Source: Polaribacter sp. NJDZ03 (lineage in GTDB: Bacteria > Bacteroidota > Bacteroidia > Flavobacteriales > Flavobacteriaceae). Taken from it: 64,000 nucleotides of DNA. The position numbers and the translations under genes are program-made. Each line of letters begins with the position of its first letter. Position 1 is the stretch's first letter. The notes beneath the pieces were generated by a model. The model ran no database searches and had not been told where the DNA came from. It saw nothing but the letters and a program-made list of their open reading frames with translations. Where the stretch lies: NCBI RefSeq assembly GCF_019263805.1, contig NZ_CP079195.1, positions 3,335,001-3,399,000 of the forward strand, written 5' to 3'. Shown here piece by piece: positions 8,660-16,846 of the stretch.

Positions 8660-8974
8660 ATGGAAGAACCAAATTTAAATTATATAAAAGAGCTTTCTGG
8701 AGGAGATAAGGAATTTGAAGAAAGTATCTTAATAGTTTTAAAAAATGAATTTCCAGAAGAATTTTTACTTTTTAATGAAGATTTTAAGAATAAAGAGTAC
8801 GCAGAGGCTGCAGATAAAGTACATAAGTTAAAACATAAAATTAGTATTTTAGGTTTAAAAAAGGGATTTGAATTAGCATCTAGATTTGAGCTAGATTTAA
8901 AAAACAATGAAACTAAATTATATAACGATTTTGTAAATGTTTTAAACAAAATTCATGTATATTTAAAAGTCTAA
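8660..8974 (+). CDS. HPt domain histidine phosphotransfer protein
   Basis: 104 residues, entirely helical in appearance. The phosphotransfer site pattern is seen as VHKLKHKISILGL, with H55 as the likely phosphorylated histidine (family pattern HxLKG, here with H in place of G). It follows the receiver gene by 20 bases and precedes the LytTR regulator by 17. Stand-alone HPt proteins move phosphate between receivers; here it could link the receiver at 8235-8639 to the LytTR regulator. The weakened HxLKG motif lowers certainty. Confidence 0.82.
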   Translation: MEEPNLNYIKELSGGDKEFEESILIVLKNEFPEEFLLFNEDFKNKEYAEAADKVHKLKHKISILGLKKGFELASRFELDLKNNETKLYNDFVNVLNKIHVYLKV

Positions 8975-8991
8975 TAATTTTTATAAATAGT

Positions 8992-9699
8992 ATGAATTGT
9001 ATAGTAATAGATGATGATGCAACTGCAAGATTAATTATTAAGAAGCTATGTGCTGATTTTAAGGAAATTACTGTTTTAGAGGAGTTTGATTCAGCTATAG
9101 AGGCTATGAAATATCTTAATTCAAATGCAGTAGATTTAATATTCTTAGATATTCACATGCCTACATTTTCTGGTTTTGACTTTATTCAAGCATTAAAATC
9201 GCCTCCTAAAATAATTTTAACAACATCAGACAAAAATTTTGCACTACAAGCATTTGAGTATGAATGTGTAGTAGATTATCTTGTAAAACCTATTGCTAAA
9301 GTAAGGTTTAATAAGTCTTTGCAGAAATTAGCCAGTTTAAAGCAAACAGATATTACTCCAAACACAACAGTTGCTGCCAACGAAGATTCTGATTTTATTT
9401 ATGTAAGTGTAGAGAGAAGACTTGTTAAAATTAATATTCCGAGTATTTATTTTGTAGAAGCAAAGGGAGATTATATTAATATCAAGACAGGTACTAAAAG
9501 TTATATTGTACATTCTACACTAAAGAAAATAGAAGATAAGCTGCCTACTTCTTTATTTCTTAGAATACACAGGTCTTTTATTATTAATGTTTCTGAGATA
9601 GTAGATATTGAGGATAACAGTGTACTTATTCAAAAAAGTGTTATTCCAATTAGTAGATCTAATAAAAGTGAATTAATGAGAAGATTAAATTTGCTTTAA
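8992..9699 (+). CDS. LytTR-family response regulator
   Basis: 235 residues. N-terminal receiver (1-120) with phospho-acceptor D53 (IFLDIHMPTFSG) and conserved lysine in VDYLVKPI. C-terminal LytTR DNA-binding domain (about 130-233) with the typical VEAKGDYINI and FLRIHRSFIINVSEI segments. Third gene of the receiver-HPt-LytTR unit. An insertion sequence begins 20 bases after its stop and has separated the gene from a hairpin at 12596-12623 that was probably its original transcript end. Confidence 0.93.
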   Translation: MNCIVIDDDATARLIIKKLCADFKEITVLEEFDSAIEAMKYLNSNAVDLIFLDIHMPTFSGFDFIQALKSPPKIILTTSDKNFALQAFEYECVVDYLVKPIAKVRFNKSLQKLASLKQTDITPNTTVAANEDSDFIYVSVERRLVKINIPSIYFVEAKGDYINIKTGTKSYIVHSTLKKIEDKLPTSLFLRIHRSFIINVSEIVDIEDNSVLIQKSVIPISRSNKSELMRRLNLL

Positions 9700-9710
9700 T
9701 ATTTTTTAAA

Positions 9711-9718
9711 GTAACAGG
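9711..9718. repeat. Outer target site duplication, left (GTAACAGG)
   Basis: Eight bases identical to 12579-12586. They flank the outer IS copy exactly. Confidence 0.92.
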
Positions 9719-9785
9719 GGATCAACACAAAAAGTTGTGGAGTAAAATAAAAAGGAAGAACTTTGACTTTTAAATTACTTCTATT

Positions 9786-10136
9786 TTGGATACTTCAATT
9801 GAGCTTATTAAATTATTACTACCAGAAATACTTGTTAACTATTTTAAACTTACCAAACACGAAGTTAAAAATGAAGAACTCCATTTCTATTTCACTGAGT
9901 TAAACACAATTCCTGAAGAATTTAAAACACTTAAATTAAGCTCTAAAGGATTTTTTCCAGAAGCCACTATTCAAGATTTTCCTATTCGAGGTAAAAACGT
10001 TTTTCTACATGTTATTAGAAGGCGTTGGATTGATGATAATTCTAAAAAATTAGTGATAAGAGATTGGCAGTTAGTAGCAAAAGGCACTAGAATTACTAGT
10101 GAATTTGCTGCTTTTTTAAAACAAATCAGTCTGTAA
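9786..10136 (+). CDS. IS transposase N-terminal part (ORF A), outer copy
   Basis: 116 residues from a TTG start, resembling the N-terminal region protein of ISAon1-like elements, presumed DNA-binding. It ends just after a T6A4 run (10112-10121). ORF B is open in the +1 frame from 10120, so the two frames overlap by 17 bases. The product is identical to the inner copy's ORF A at 11072-11422. The assignment to ISAon1 comes from memory of family naming. Confidence 0.8.
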   Translation: MDTSIELIKLLLPEILVNYFKLTKHEVKNEELHFYFTELNTIPEEFKTLKLSSKGFFPEATIQDFPIRGKNVFLHVIRRRWIDDNSKKLVIRDWQLVAKGTRITSEFAAFLKQISL

Positions 10137-10996
10137 TAATGCTACAAGTACATCTGTTGTAGCAACCTTTTACGGAGTAAGCCCTAGAAACTTACAGAGA
10201 CAATACAAAGATTATTTAAGTGATTTTAAGCAATGGAACCAAAAACCACATGCTGAACAATGGTTGCTTTTTCCTGAAAATACTGGAAGCTATCTTTCCA
10301 TAGATGAAACAGCATTTTCTAATGGAGATTTATATACTATCGTGACTAATAAAAATGCGAATGGAAAAAAAGGTGCTTTACTGGCCATGATTAAAGGCAC
10401 TAAAGCAGAAGATGTTATTAGAATCCTTAATAAAATCTCTTTAAAACAACGAAAAAAAGTAAAAGAAGTAACCTTAGACATGGCAGCAAACATGGGGTTA
10501 ATCGTTAAAAAATCATTTCCAAAAGCAGTACTAGTTATAGATCGATTTCATGTGCAAAAATTAGCTTTAGATGCTTTGCAAGAAATTAGAATTAAACATC
10601 GTTGGGAAGCAATAGATAAAGATAACGACGCCATAGAAAATGCTAGAAACAACTCCTTAAAATATGTTCCTAAACTACTACCAAATGGAGATACTCTAAA
10701 ACAATTATTAGCTAGAAGTAGATACCTATTGTATAAATCTAGTAACAAATGGACTAACTCCCAACAAGAAAGAGCTGAAATACTTTTTAAAACTTATCCA
10801 GATATAGAAAAGGCATACAATTTATGTCAAAACTTATCCTGGATTTACAATCAAACAAAAGATAAAACCGTTGCCTTAACTAGACTTGCTAAATGGGATG
10901 AAAATGTAAGACAAGCGAAGTTTAAAAGCTTTAATACCATTGCTAGAACAATGTCTATACATTATCAGAATATACTCAACTATTTTGACAATAGAA

Positions 10997-11004
10997 GTAC
11001 AAAT
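10997..11004. repeat. Inner target site duplication, left (GTACAAAT)
   Basis: Eight bases identical to 12431-12438. They are part of the outer copy's ORF B and flank the inner IS exactly. Confidence 0.93.
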
Positions 11005-11071
11005 GGATCAACACAAAAAGTTGTGGAGTAAAATAAAAAGGAAGAACTTTGACTTTTAAATTACTTCTATT

Positions 11072-11422
11072 TTGGATACTTCAATTGAGCTTATTAAATT
11101 ATTACTACCAGAAATACTTGTTAACTATTTTAAACTTACCAAACACGAAGTTAAAAATGAAGAACTCCATTTCTATTTCACTGAGTTAAACACAATTCCT
11201 GAAGAATTTAAAACACTTAAATTAAGCTCTAAAGGATTTTTTCCAGAAGCCACTATTCAAGATTTTCCTATTCGAGGTAAAAACGTTTTTCTACATGTTA
11301 TTAGAAGGCGTTGGATTGATGATAATTCTAAAAAATTAGTGATAAGAGATTGGCAGTTAGTAGCAAAAGGCACTAGAATTACTAGTGAATTTGCTGCTTT
11401 TTTAAAACAAATCAGTCTGTAA
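11072..11422 (+). CDS. IS transposase N-terminal part (ORF A), inner copy
   Basis: 116 residues from a TTG start, identical to the outer copy product. It has the same T6A4 run near its end (11398-11407) and the same +1 relation to ORF B, so the two-frame layout was already present before the self-insertion. It is probably joined to ORF B by frameshift or transcript slippage to make a full transposase. Confidence 0.8.
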   Translation: MDTSIELIKLLLPEILVNYFKLTKHEVKNEELHFYFTELNTIPEEFKTLKLSSKGFFPEATIQDFPIRGKNVFLHVIRRRWIDDNSKKLVIRDWQLVAKGTRITSEFAAFLKQISL

Positions 11423-11549
11423 TAATGCTACAAGTACATCTGTTGTAGCAACCTTTTACGGAGTAAGCCCTAGAAACTTACAGAGACAATACAAAGATTA
11501 TTTAAGTGATTTTAAGCAATGGAACCAAAAACCACATGCTGAACAATGG

Positions 11550-12398
11550 TTGCTTTTTCCTGAAAATACTGGAAGCTATCTTTCCATAGATGAAACAGCA
11601 TTTTCTAATGGAGATTTATATACTATCGTGACTAATAAAAATGCGAATGGAAAAAAAGGTGCTTTACTGGCCATGATTAAAGGCACTAAAGCAGAAGATG
11701 TTATTAGAATCCTTAATAAAATCTCTTTAAAACAACGAAAAAAAGTAAAAGAAGTAACCTTAGACATGGCAGCAAACATGGGGTTAATCGTTAAAAAATC
11801 ATTTCCAAAAGCAGTACTAGTTATAGATCGATTTCATGTGCAAAAATTAGCTTTAGATGCTTTGCAAGAAATTAGAATTAAACATCGTTGGGAAGCAATA
11901 GATAAAGATAACGACGCCATAGAAAATGCTAGAAACAACTCCTTAAAATATGTTCCTAAACTACTACCAAATGGAGATACTCTAAAACAATTATTAGCTA
12001 GAAGTAGATACCTATTGTATAAATCTAGTAACAAATGGACTAACTCCCAACAAGAAAGAGCTGAAATACTTTTTAAAACTTATCCAGATATAGAAAAGGC
12101 ATACAATTTATGTCAAAACTTATCCTGGATTTACAATCAAACAAAAGATAAAACCGTTGCCTTAACTAGACTTGCTAAATGGGATGAAAATGTAAGACAA
12201 GCGAAGTTTAAAAGCTTTAATACCATTGCTAGAACAATGTCTATACATTATCAGAATATACTCAACTATTTTGACAATAGAAGTACAAATGCTTCTGCAG
12301 AATCGTTTAATGCTAAAATAAAAGCATTTAGAGCACAATTTAGAGGTGTTAGAAACATCAAATTTTTCCTTTTTAGACTCTCAAATATTTATGCCTAA
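11550..12398 (+). CDS. IS transposase catalytic part (ORF B), inner copy, ISL3-type DDE
   Basis: 282 residues from a TTG start, but the frame is open from 11406 (YGVSPRNLQRQYKDYLSDF upstream of the TTG), so the natural product probably begins in ORF A. DDE residues: SIDETAFSNGD, VIDRFHVQKL and the glutamate of NASAESFNAKIKAF, then the typical ISL3 ending RNIKFFLFRLSNIYA. There is no ATG in the upstream part, which supports expression as a fusion with ORF A. Confidence 0.88.
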   Translation: MLFPENTGSYLSIDETAFSNGDLYTIVTNKNANGKKGALLAMIKGTKAEDVIRILNKISLKQRKKVKEVTLDMAANMGLIVKKSFPKAVLVIDRFHVQKLALDALQEIRIKHRWEAIDKDNDAIENARNNSLKYVPKLLPNGDTLKQLLARSRYLLYKSSNKWTNSQQERAEILFKTYPDIEKAYNLCQNLSWIYNQTKDKTVALTRLAKWDENVRQAKFKSFNTIARTMSIHYQNILNYFDNRSTNASAESFNAKIKAFRAQFRGVRNIKFFLFRLSNIYA

Positions 12399-12430
12399 TT
12401 TCTAAATCCCACAACTTTTGGACTTGATCC

Positions 12431-12438
12431 GTACAAAT
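12431..12438. repeat. Inner target site duplication, right (GTACAAAT)
   Basis: Matches 10997-11004. The outer copy resumes at 12439 with the codons for ASAESF. Confidence 0.93.
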
Positions 12439-12578
12439 GCTTCTGCAGAATCGTTTAATGCTAAAATAAAAGCATTTAGAGCACAATTTAGAGGTGTTAG
12501 AAACATCAAATTTTTCCTTTTTAGACTCTCAAATATTTATGCCTAATTTCTAAATCCCACAACTTTTGGACTTGATCC

Positions 12579-12586
12579 GTAACAGG
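12579..12586. repeat. Outer target site duplication, right (GTAACAGG)
   Basis: Matches 9711-9718. Confidence 0.92.
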
Positions 12587-12595
12587 TTTTATTTT

Positions 12596-12623
12596 AATTA
12601 AACAACCTAAGGTTTGTTTAATT
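12596..12623. terminator. Hairpin, probable original end of the LytTR transcript
   Basis: AATTAAACAACCT pairs with AGGTTTGTTTAATT (one bulged base). Without the IS it would lie about 30 bases after the LytTR stop codon. No T run follows, so terminator activity is uncertain. Confidence 0.4.
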
Positions 12624-12686
12624 AATAGGGGTAGGGTGTTTCTGAATTTTAGAGTACACCTTTTTTTATTTAGTATTCGAAAAAGT

Positions 12687-12720
12687 AAAAACCCTATAAA
12701 CAGAATGTTTATAGGGTTTT
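12687..12720 (-). terminator. Terminator after tRNA-Phe
   Basis: Perfect stem AAACCCTATAAAC / GTTTATAGGGTTT with a 5-base loop. Read on the minus strand it follows tRNA-Phe by three bases and ends in a T-rich tract; the plus-strand side is also T-ended, so it may work both ways. Confidence 0.85.
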
Positions 12721-12723
12721 AAG

Positions 12724-12796
12724 TGGTACCTCCAGGAATCGAACCAGGGACACAAGGATTTTCAGTCCTTTGCTCTACCAACTGAGCTAAGGTACC
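12724..12796 (-). tRNA. tRNA-Phe (anticodon GAA)
   Basis: A 73-nt cloverleaf on the minus strand. Acceptor GGTACCT/AGGTACC, anticodon stem AAGGA/TCCTT with loop CTGAAAA, T loop TTCGATT, discriminator A. No CCA is encoded. Confidence 0.96.
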
Positions 12797-12842
12797 ATTA
12801 CTTTAAAAGAAAGTTAGATTAATATCTTTCCCTTAGCGGTGG

Positions 12843-12872
12843 CAAATATACAACCTTTTTTAACATGTGCAA
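12843..12872 (-). promoter_or_regulatory. Promoter of tRNA-Phe (TTG-N19-TATATTTG)
   Basis: On the minus strand TTG (12872-12870), a 19-base spacer and TATATTTG (12850-12843) match the Bacteroidota consensus exactly. The gap to the tRNA 5' end is 46 bases, leaving a short leader. The promoter overlaps the 5' side of the coaX region. Confidence 0.82.
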
Positions 12873-12924
12873 GCATTTTTTTAAAAAATGTATTGTATTT
12901 TTGATTTTTATAAATATTGTAAAG

Positions 12925-13653
12925 ATGAATTTAATAATTGATGCAGGTAACACAAGAGTTAAAGCAGCTGTATTTGAGGGGGATACCATTTTAGAAGTGG
13001 TTTTTGTTGATCGAAAAAAAATTTTATCAGAAATAAAAAAAATTTTAAAAAAATATAAAATTACCTGTGCAATTTTGTCATCGGTAAGTTTTATATCAGA
13101 AAAAACGTTACTTAAGCTTCAAGATTTAATGCAATTGACGGTTTTGTCTTCTTCTACAAACGTTCCTTTTATCAATTTGTATAAAACACCAACAACCTTA
13201 GGAGTAGATAGAATTGCATTGGTGGTGGGGGCCGTAAATGAGTTTCCTGACAAAAACACACTAATTATTGATGCTGGGACTTGTATTACTTTCGATTTTG
13301 TGAATAGTAAATCGGAATATTTAGGTGGTGCAATATCTCCAGGAATAAAAATGAGGTTTGATTCTTTAAATCATTTTACAGCAAATTTACCATTACTAGA
13401 AAAAGATGAAGTAAACAGTTTTATTGGTCGCAATACTAAAGAGAGTATGAATTCTGGTGTTGTAAATGGAGTGGTTCAAGAAATTGAAGGTGTAATTAAT
13501 CAATATAAAAAGAAATATATAGATTTAACAGTCGTTTTAACAGGAGGAGACACAAATTTCTTGTCAAAGCAATTAAAAAGTAGCATATTTGCCAAGAAAA
13601 ATTTTCTTCTTAAAGGATTAAATAGAATATTGATATTTAATATAGACAAATGA
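12925..13653 (+). CDS. coaX: Type III pantothenate kinase
   Basis: First step of coenzyme A synthesis, phosphorylating pantothenate. The start is ATG 12925 (MNLIIDAGNTRVKAAVFEG). A longer frame to 12865 would overlap the tRNA-Phe promoter and is unlikely. ASKHA-fold motifs are visible: DAGNTRVK near the N-terminus, GVDRIALVVGA and IIDAGTCITFDFV with the second phosphate-binding loop, and GGAISPG. 242 residues is normal. A TATTTTTG box at 12896-12903 may be its promoter. Its stop codon overlaps the ATG of the next gene. Confidence 0.94.
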   Translation: MNLIIDAGNTRVKAAVFEGDTILEVVFVDRKKILSEIKKILKKYKITCAILSSVSFISEKTLLKLQDLMQLTVLSSSTNVPFINLYKTPTTLGVDRIALVVGAVNEFPDKNTLIIDAGTCITFDFVNSKSEYLGGAISPGIKMRFDSLNHFTANLPLLEKDEVNSFIGRNTKESMNSGVVNGVVQEIEGVINQYKKKYIDLTVVLTGGDTNFLSKQLKSSIFAKKNFLLKGLNRILIFNIDK

Positions 13654-14939
13654 TTAAAAACATATTATTAGTTTTTATGCTAATAACCTCTTCAGCTATA
13701 ACAGCTCAAAGAACAAGTTCATCACCATATTCTTTTTTTGGTATAGGAGATGAATTTAATCCTATTACAGTAGAACAAAGTGCAATGGGAGGTATAGGAG
13801 TTGCTTTTAGCCACTATAAATACTTAAACTTTACAAATCCTGCGGCGTACGCTAACTTAAGATATACAACCTATTCTTTTGGTTTATTAAATAATAAATT
13901 AACGGTAGAGAATGGTGGCGTAAAACAATCTTCTAACTCTACTAGTTTAAGTTATTTTGCATTGGCATTTCCTATAGGTAATAAAGCAGGTATGTCTTTT
14001 GGACTACAACCAGTATCTTCTGTAGGATACTCTTTATCTAATTCTATTTTAGACAACAATGGAACGATTTTAGAGCGAACGTCCTTTTCTGGAGAAGGAG
14101 GTGTAAGTAGAATTTACAGTAGTTTTGGTATAAAAGTATATAAAGAATTATCTTTAGGTATAGAAGTAGATTATAAATTTGGTAGTATAGATAATAGTAT
14201 TATTAACGAAAAAGCAGGTGTTTCTTTAGCTACAAAATATAAAGAAGCGACTATTGTTAGAGGCGGATCGGTTGCATTAGGAGCACAATATAAAAAAGCG
14301 CTTAAAAATAAATTGGTTATAAGCGGAGGAGCTACTGTTAAAATGGGGAATGATTTAAAAGTTACTGGAGATGAATATTTAAACTCTCTTTCTTTTACTA
14401 GTTCTGGAGGAGAATTTGGAAGAGATACTCTTTCTCAATCTGAAATTAGCGGAAATTATAAATTGCCTTTAAAAGCAATTTTAGGAGCAGGAGTAGGGAA
14501 AGATGATAAATGGTATGTTGGTTTAGAGTATGAAAAACAAGATGCAATAGAAACTACAGGTTTTTTAAATACATCTAACAGTGCATATACTTATGGTGAG
14601 TCGAATAGAGTTTCTTTAGGTGGATTTTATATTCCTAAAATCAATTCAATTTCAAGTTACTGGGAGCGAGTTACTTATAGAGCTGGTGTCCGTTTAAAAA
14701 AGACAGGATTGTTAGTAGATGGATCTGATCCTTACACAAATTATACAGATGTAGACGACTTTGGCATATCTTTTGGTTTAGGTTTACCACTGAAGCAATT
14801 ATCCTCAGTAAATATGGGGTTCGAATTTGGTCAAAGAGGTACCACTGCTAATAATTTAATTAAAGAAAATTATTTTAATTTTAGATTAAGTTTATCTTTG
14901 ACAGATACTAATTGGTTTCAGAAAAGAAAAATAGATTAA
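13650..14939 (+). CDS. Putative outer membrane beta-barrel protein
   Basis: 429 residues. Signal peptide 1-19 ends ITAQ. The rest is rich in alternating polar/hydrophobic strands and in Gly/Ser/aromatic residues, with SFFGIGDE and a MGGIGVAF segment near the start like those of FadL/OmpP1-type barrels, and NFRLSLSL near the C-terminus. I do not recognise a precise family. It overlaps coaX by four bases (ATGA) and is followed by a secreted TPR protein and lptC, so it belongs to an envelope operon. A barrel is inferred from composition only. Confidence 0.7.
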   Translation: MIKNILLVFMLITSSAITAQRTSSSPYSFFGIGDEFNPITVEQSAMGGIGVAFSHYKYLNFTNPAAYANLRYTTYSFGLLNNKLTVENGGVKQSSNSTSLSYFALAFPIGNKAGMSFGLQPVSSVGYSLSNSILDNNGTILERTSFSGEGGVSRIYSSFGIKVYKELSLGIEVDYKFGSIDNSIINEKAGVSLATKYKEATIVRGGSVALGAQYKKALKNKLVISGGATVKMGNDLKVTGDEYLNSLSFTSSGGEFGRDTLSQSEISGNYKLPLKAILGAGVGKDDKWYVGLEYEKQDAIETTGFLNTSNSAYTYGESNRVSLGGFYIPKINSISSYWERVTYRAGVRLKKTGLLVDGSDPYTNYTDVDDFGISFGLGLPLKQLSSVNMGFEFGQRGTTANNLIKENYFNFRLSLSLTDTNWFQKRKID

Positions 14940-14954
14940 CAAAAAACTAACAAA

Positions 14955-16277
14955 ATGAAGAAAATTACGTTTTTACTAGCTGCAATGTTGTTATTGGCAT
15001 CAGCAAAAACAAATGCGCAAGATGATGCAAAAAGAGAATGTACTATTAAGTATAATCTTTTTAAAGGAGATTTCCAATCTAAAAAGTATGAAGAAGCTTA
15101 TACAAACTGGATTTATTTAATGGATAACTGTAAAGATTTATCTGTAAATATTTACAAATTAGGTTCTACTTTGGCAGAAGATGTTAGAAAAGATCCTGTT
15201 CTAGCAAAAAGAGTTTACGAGCAAAGATTACAGTATTTTCCTAAAGACAATCCAGCAAAATTACATAGTGATTATGCTACTTATTTGTTAGATAATAAAT
15301 TGGCTTCTGATGATGAAGTATTTGCTATTTTAGAAAAAGGATATAATATAGACCCTACTAAAATGGGTGTAAAAAACTTATATATTTATTTTCAAGGAGT
15401 TACAGATAGAAATAAAGATACAAATCCTCAAAAAGTATTTGATACTTATGATGATGTATTAGAGTCTGTAAGTTCTAAATTAGATGGATATGCAGCAAAA
15501 TTAAAAGATCTTTCTAAAGATTCTGTAGCAAATAAAAGATTGATTCATGCATATTCTACAAACTCTAGAGCATTAGGTACTGTAGAAGGTGGTTTAGATA
15601 ATATTATTTCTGAAATAGCAACTTGTGAAAGATTAATACCTATTTACAAAAGAGATTTTGAAGCAAATAAAGATGATGCTGTTTGGTTAAAAAGATCTGT
15701 ATCTAGAATGTTTAACAAAGGATGTCAAGAAGATCCTTTATACCAAGAATTAGTAAGAGCGTATGCTCATGCGTCTCCATCACCAGAGGCATTCTCTTTC
15801 TTAGCGAGTGTTTTAGAAGATAATGGAGATAATGCTGGGGCAAATGAAATGAGAGAGAAATCTTTTAATTTAGAAACAGACCCATTAAAGAAAGCAAAGT
15901 ATAAATTAAAATTTGCGCAAGCAGCTAAATCTAGAGGTCAATTAAGTAAAGCTAGAAGTTTAGCAAGAGAAGCTTTAAGCTTTAACCCTAACTATGGTAA
16001 AGCATATTTATTTATTGCAAGATTATACCAATCTAGTGTAAATAATTGTGGTGGAAATGAGTTTGAAAAGAGAATGGTATATGTTGCTGCATTAAACCAA
16101 GCACAAAGAGCTGCATCTGTAGATCCAAGTATTTCGTCTACTGCAAGTTCTTATATTAGAAGTTATAGAGGTAATGTACCAAGTTCTAAAGTTATTTTTA
16201 CTGCAGGTGTTACACCTGGTAGTAGCTATACTATAAAATGTTGGATTGGTGAAACAGTAAGAGTACCTTCAAATTAA
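14955..16277 (+). CDS. Secreted tetratricopeptide-repeat protein
   Basis: 440 residues. Signal peptide 1-21 (ends TNAQ). The mature part is helical with TPR-like pairs; the clearest are near residues 115-145 and 295-365 (KAKYKLKFAQAAKSRGQ, KARSLAREALSFNPNYGKAYLFIARLYQ). Several cysteines recur in the mature part. It lies 15 bases after the barrel gene and 4 before lptC. A periplasmic assembly or scaffold role is suggested by the neighbours but not shown. Confidence 0.78.
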   Translation: MKKITFLLAAMLLLASAKTNAQDDAKRECTIKYNLFKGDFQSKKYEEAYTNWIYLMDNCKDLSVNIYKLGSTLAEDVRKDPVLAKRVYEQRLQYFPKDNPAKLHSDYATYLLDNKLASDDEVFAILEKGYNIDPTKMGVKNLYIYFQGVTDRNKDTNPQKVFDTYDDVLESVSSKLDGYAAKLKDLSKDSVANKRLIHAYSTNSRALGTVEGGLDNIISEIATCERLIPIYKRDFEANKDDAVWLKRSVSRMFNKGCQEDPLYQELVRAYAHASPSPEAFSFLASVLEDNGDNAGANEMREKSFNLETDPLKKAKYKLKFAQAAKSRGQLSKARSLAREALSFNPNYGKAYLFIARLYQSSVNNCGGNEFEKRMVYVAALNQAQRAASVDPSISSTASSYIRSYRGNVPSSKVIFTAGVTPGSSYTIKCWIGETVRVPSN

Positions 16278-16281
16278 TTTT

Positions 16282-16845
16282 TTGAAAAACATAAAAAACA
16301 TATTTTATAAAAGCATTGCTGTACTATTTGTTACAGTAATGCTTTTTTCTTGCTCTAATAATACAAAAGAAGTGAGAGATTTTTTGGTGTCTAAAAACTT
16401 GCCAATCGGTATTGCCAAAAATGCATTTCATGTATATAAAGATTCTGGTAGAATTACATCAAAACTAATTACGCCTTTACTTTATGATTTTAGTAATAGA
16501 AAACAACATCCCTATAATGAATTTCCTGAAGGAATTGAAATTATAAATTTTGATGGAATAGATTCTGTAACGATTACAGGAAATTATGCATTATCATATT
16601 CAAATACTCAAATTTCTGAAATAAAGGGAAATGTAGTGGTCGTAAATCCTAAAGAAAACTCTAAATTAGAAACAGAACAATTATTTTGGGATCAAAACAC
16701 TAAGTATTTTTTTTCAGAAAAACCATTTACTTTAACCACTTTAAAAGATACTATATATGGTGTTGGGTTTGAGTGTAAAGAAGATTTAAGTAAGCATTTA
16801 GCAAAGAAAACAACAGGTAAGTTAGTAACATCAGAAACAGAATAA
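16282..16845 (+). CDS. lptC: LPS export protein LptC, lipoprotein form
   Basis: 187 residues from a TTG start, four bases after the TPR gene. A lipobox at residues 21-24 (LFSC) suggests lipidation of C24, in contrast to the membrane-anchored enterobacterial LptC. The mature part is a run of beta strands of the OstA/LptC type (SGRITSKLITPLL, GIEIINFDGIDSVTITGNYALSY, GNVVVVNPKENSKLETEQLFWDQ). LptC bridges the LptBFG transporter and periplasmic LptA. The small membrane protein starts one base after its stop. Confidence 0.85.
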   Translation: MKNIKNIFYKSIAVLFVTVMLFSCSNNTKEVRDFLVSKNLPIGIAKNAFHVYKDSGRITSKLITPLLYDFSNRKQHPYNEFPEGIEIINFDGIDSVTITGNYALSYSNTQISEIKGNVVVVNPKENSKLETEQLFWDQNTKYFFSEKPFTLTTLKDTIYGVGFECKEDLSKHLAKKTTGKLVTSETE

Positions 16846-16846
16846 A

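Larger units (their letters stand above)
11005..12430 (+). mobile_element. Inner IS copy, complete, inserted into the outer copy
   Basis: 1426 bases with the same ends as the outer element and flanked by its own 8-base duplication GTACAAAT. Compared by eye, it appears identical to the outer copy over all shared bases; both ORF A products are identical and the ORF B products match up to the break. Same orientation as the outer copy. The identity implies a very recent event. This is the only copy in the window with an uninterrupted ORF B and is therefore the candidate for active transposition. Confidence 0.95.
10264..12546 (+). pseudogene. IS transposase catalytic part (ORF B), outer copy, interrupted
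   Basis: The DDE transposase frame is intact from 10120 to 11004 and contains the aspartates of SIDETAFSNGD and VIDRFHVQKL. It is then broken by the inner IS, and the last 36 codons resume at 12439-12546 after the 8-base duplication. Reading straight on into the inner copy gives a false C-terminus (GSTQKVVE, stop at 11031). The missing segment carries the catalytic glutamate in NASAESFNAKIK, so the truncated product cannot be active. Confidence 0.9.
9719..12578 (+). mobile_element. Outer IS copy (ISL3-type, ISAon1-like), split by an inner copy of itself
   Basis: The element starts GGATCAACAC and ends in the imperfect inverse (right end read inward: GGATCAAGTC, then AAAAGTTGTGG on both ends; 19 of 22 terminal bases match). 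It is flanked by the 8-base duplication GTAACAGG. It consists of 9719-11004 (1286 bases) and 12439-12578 (140 bases), together 1426 bases, exactly the length of the inner copy. The transposase is DDE type with ISL3-like spacing, and 8-base duplications fit that family. Because the inner copy interrupts ORF B before its catalytic glutamate, this copy should be inactive by itself. Confidence 0.93.

Noticed and set aside
10264..11031. A 255-residue transposase-like open frame
   Set aside because: Its last codons are the left end of the inner IS, so it is a broken ORF B and not a gene with its own C-terminus.
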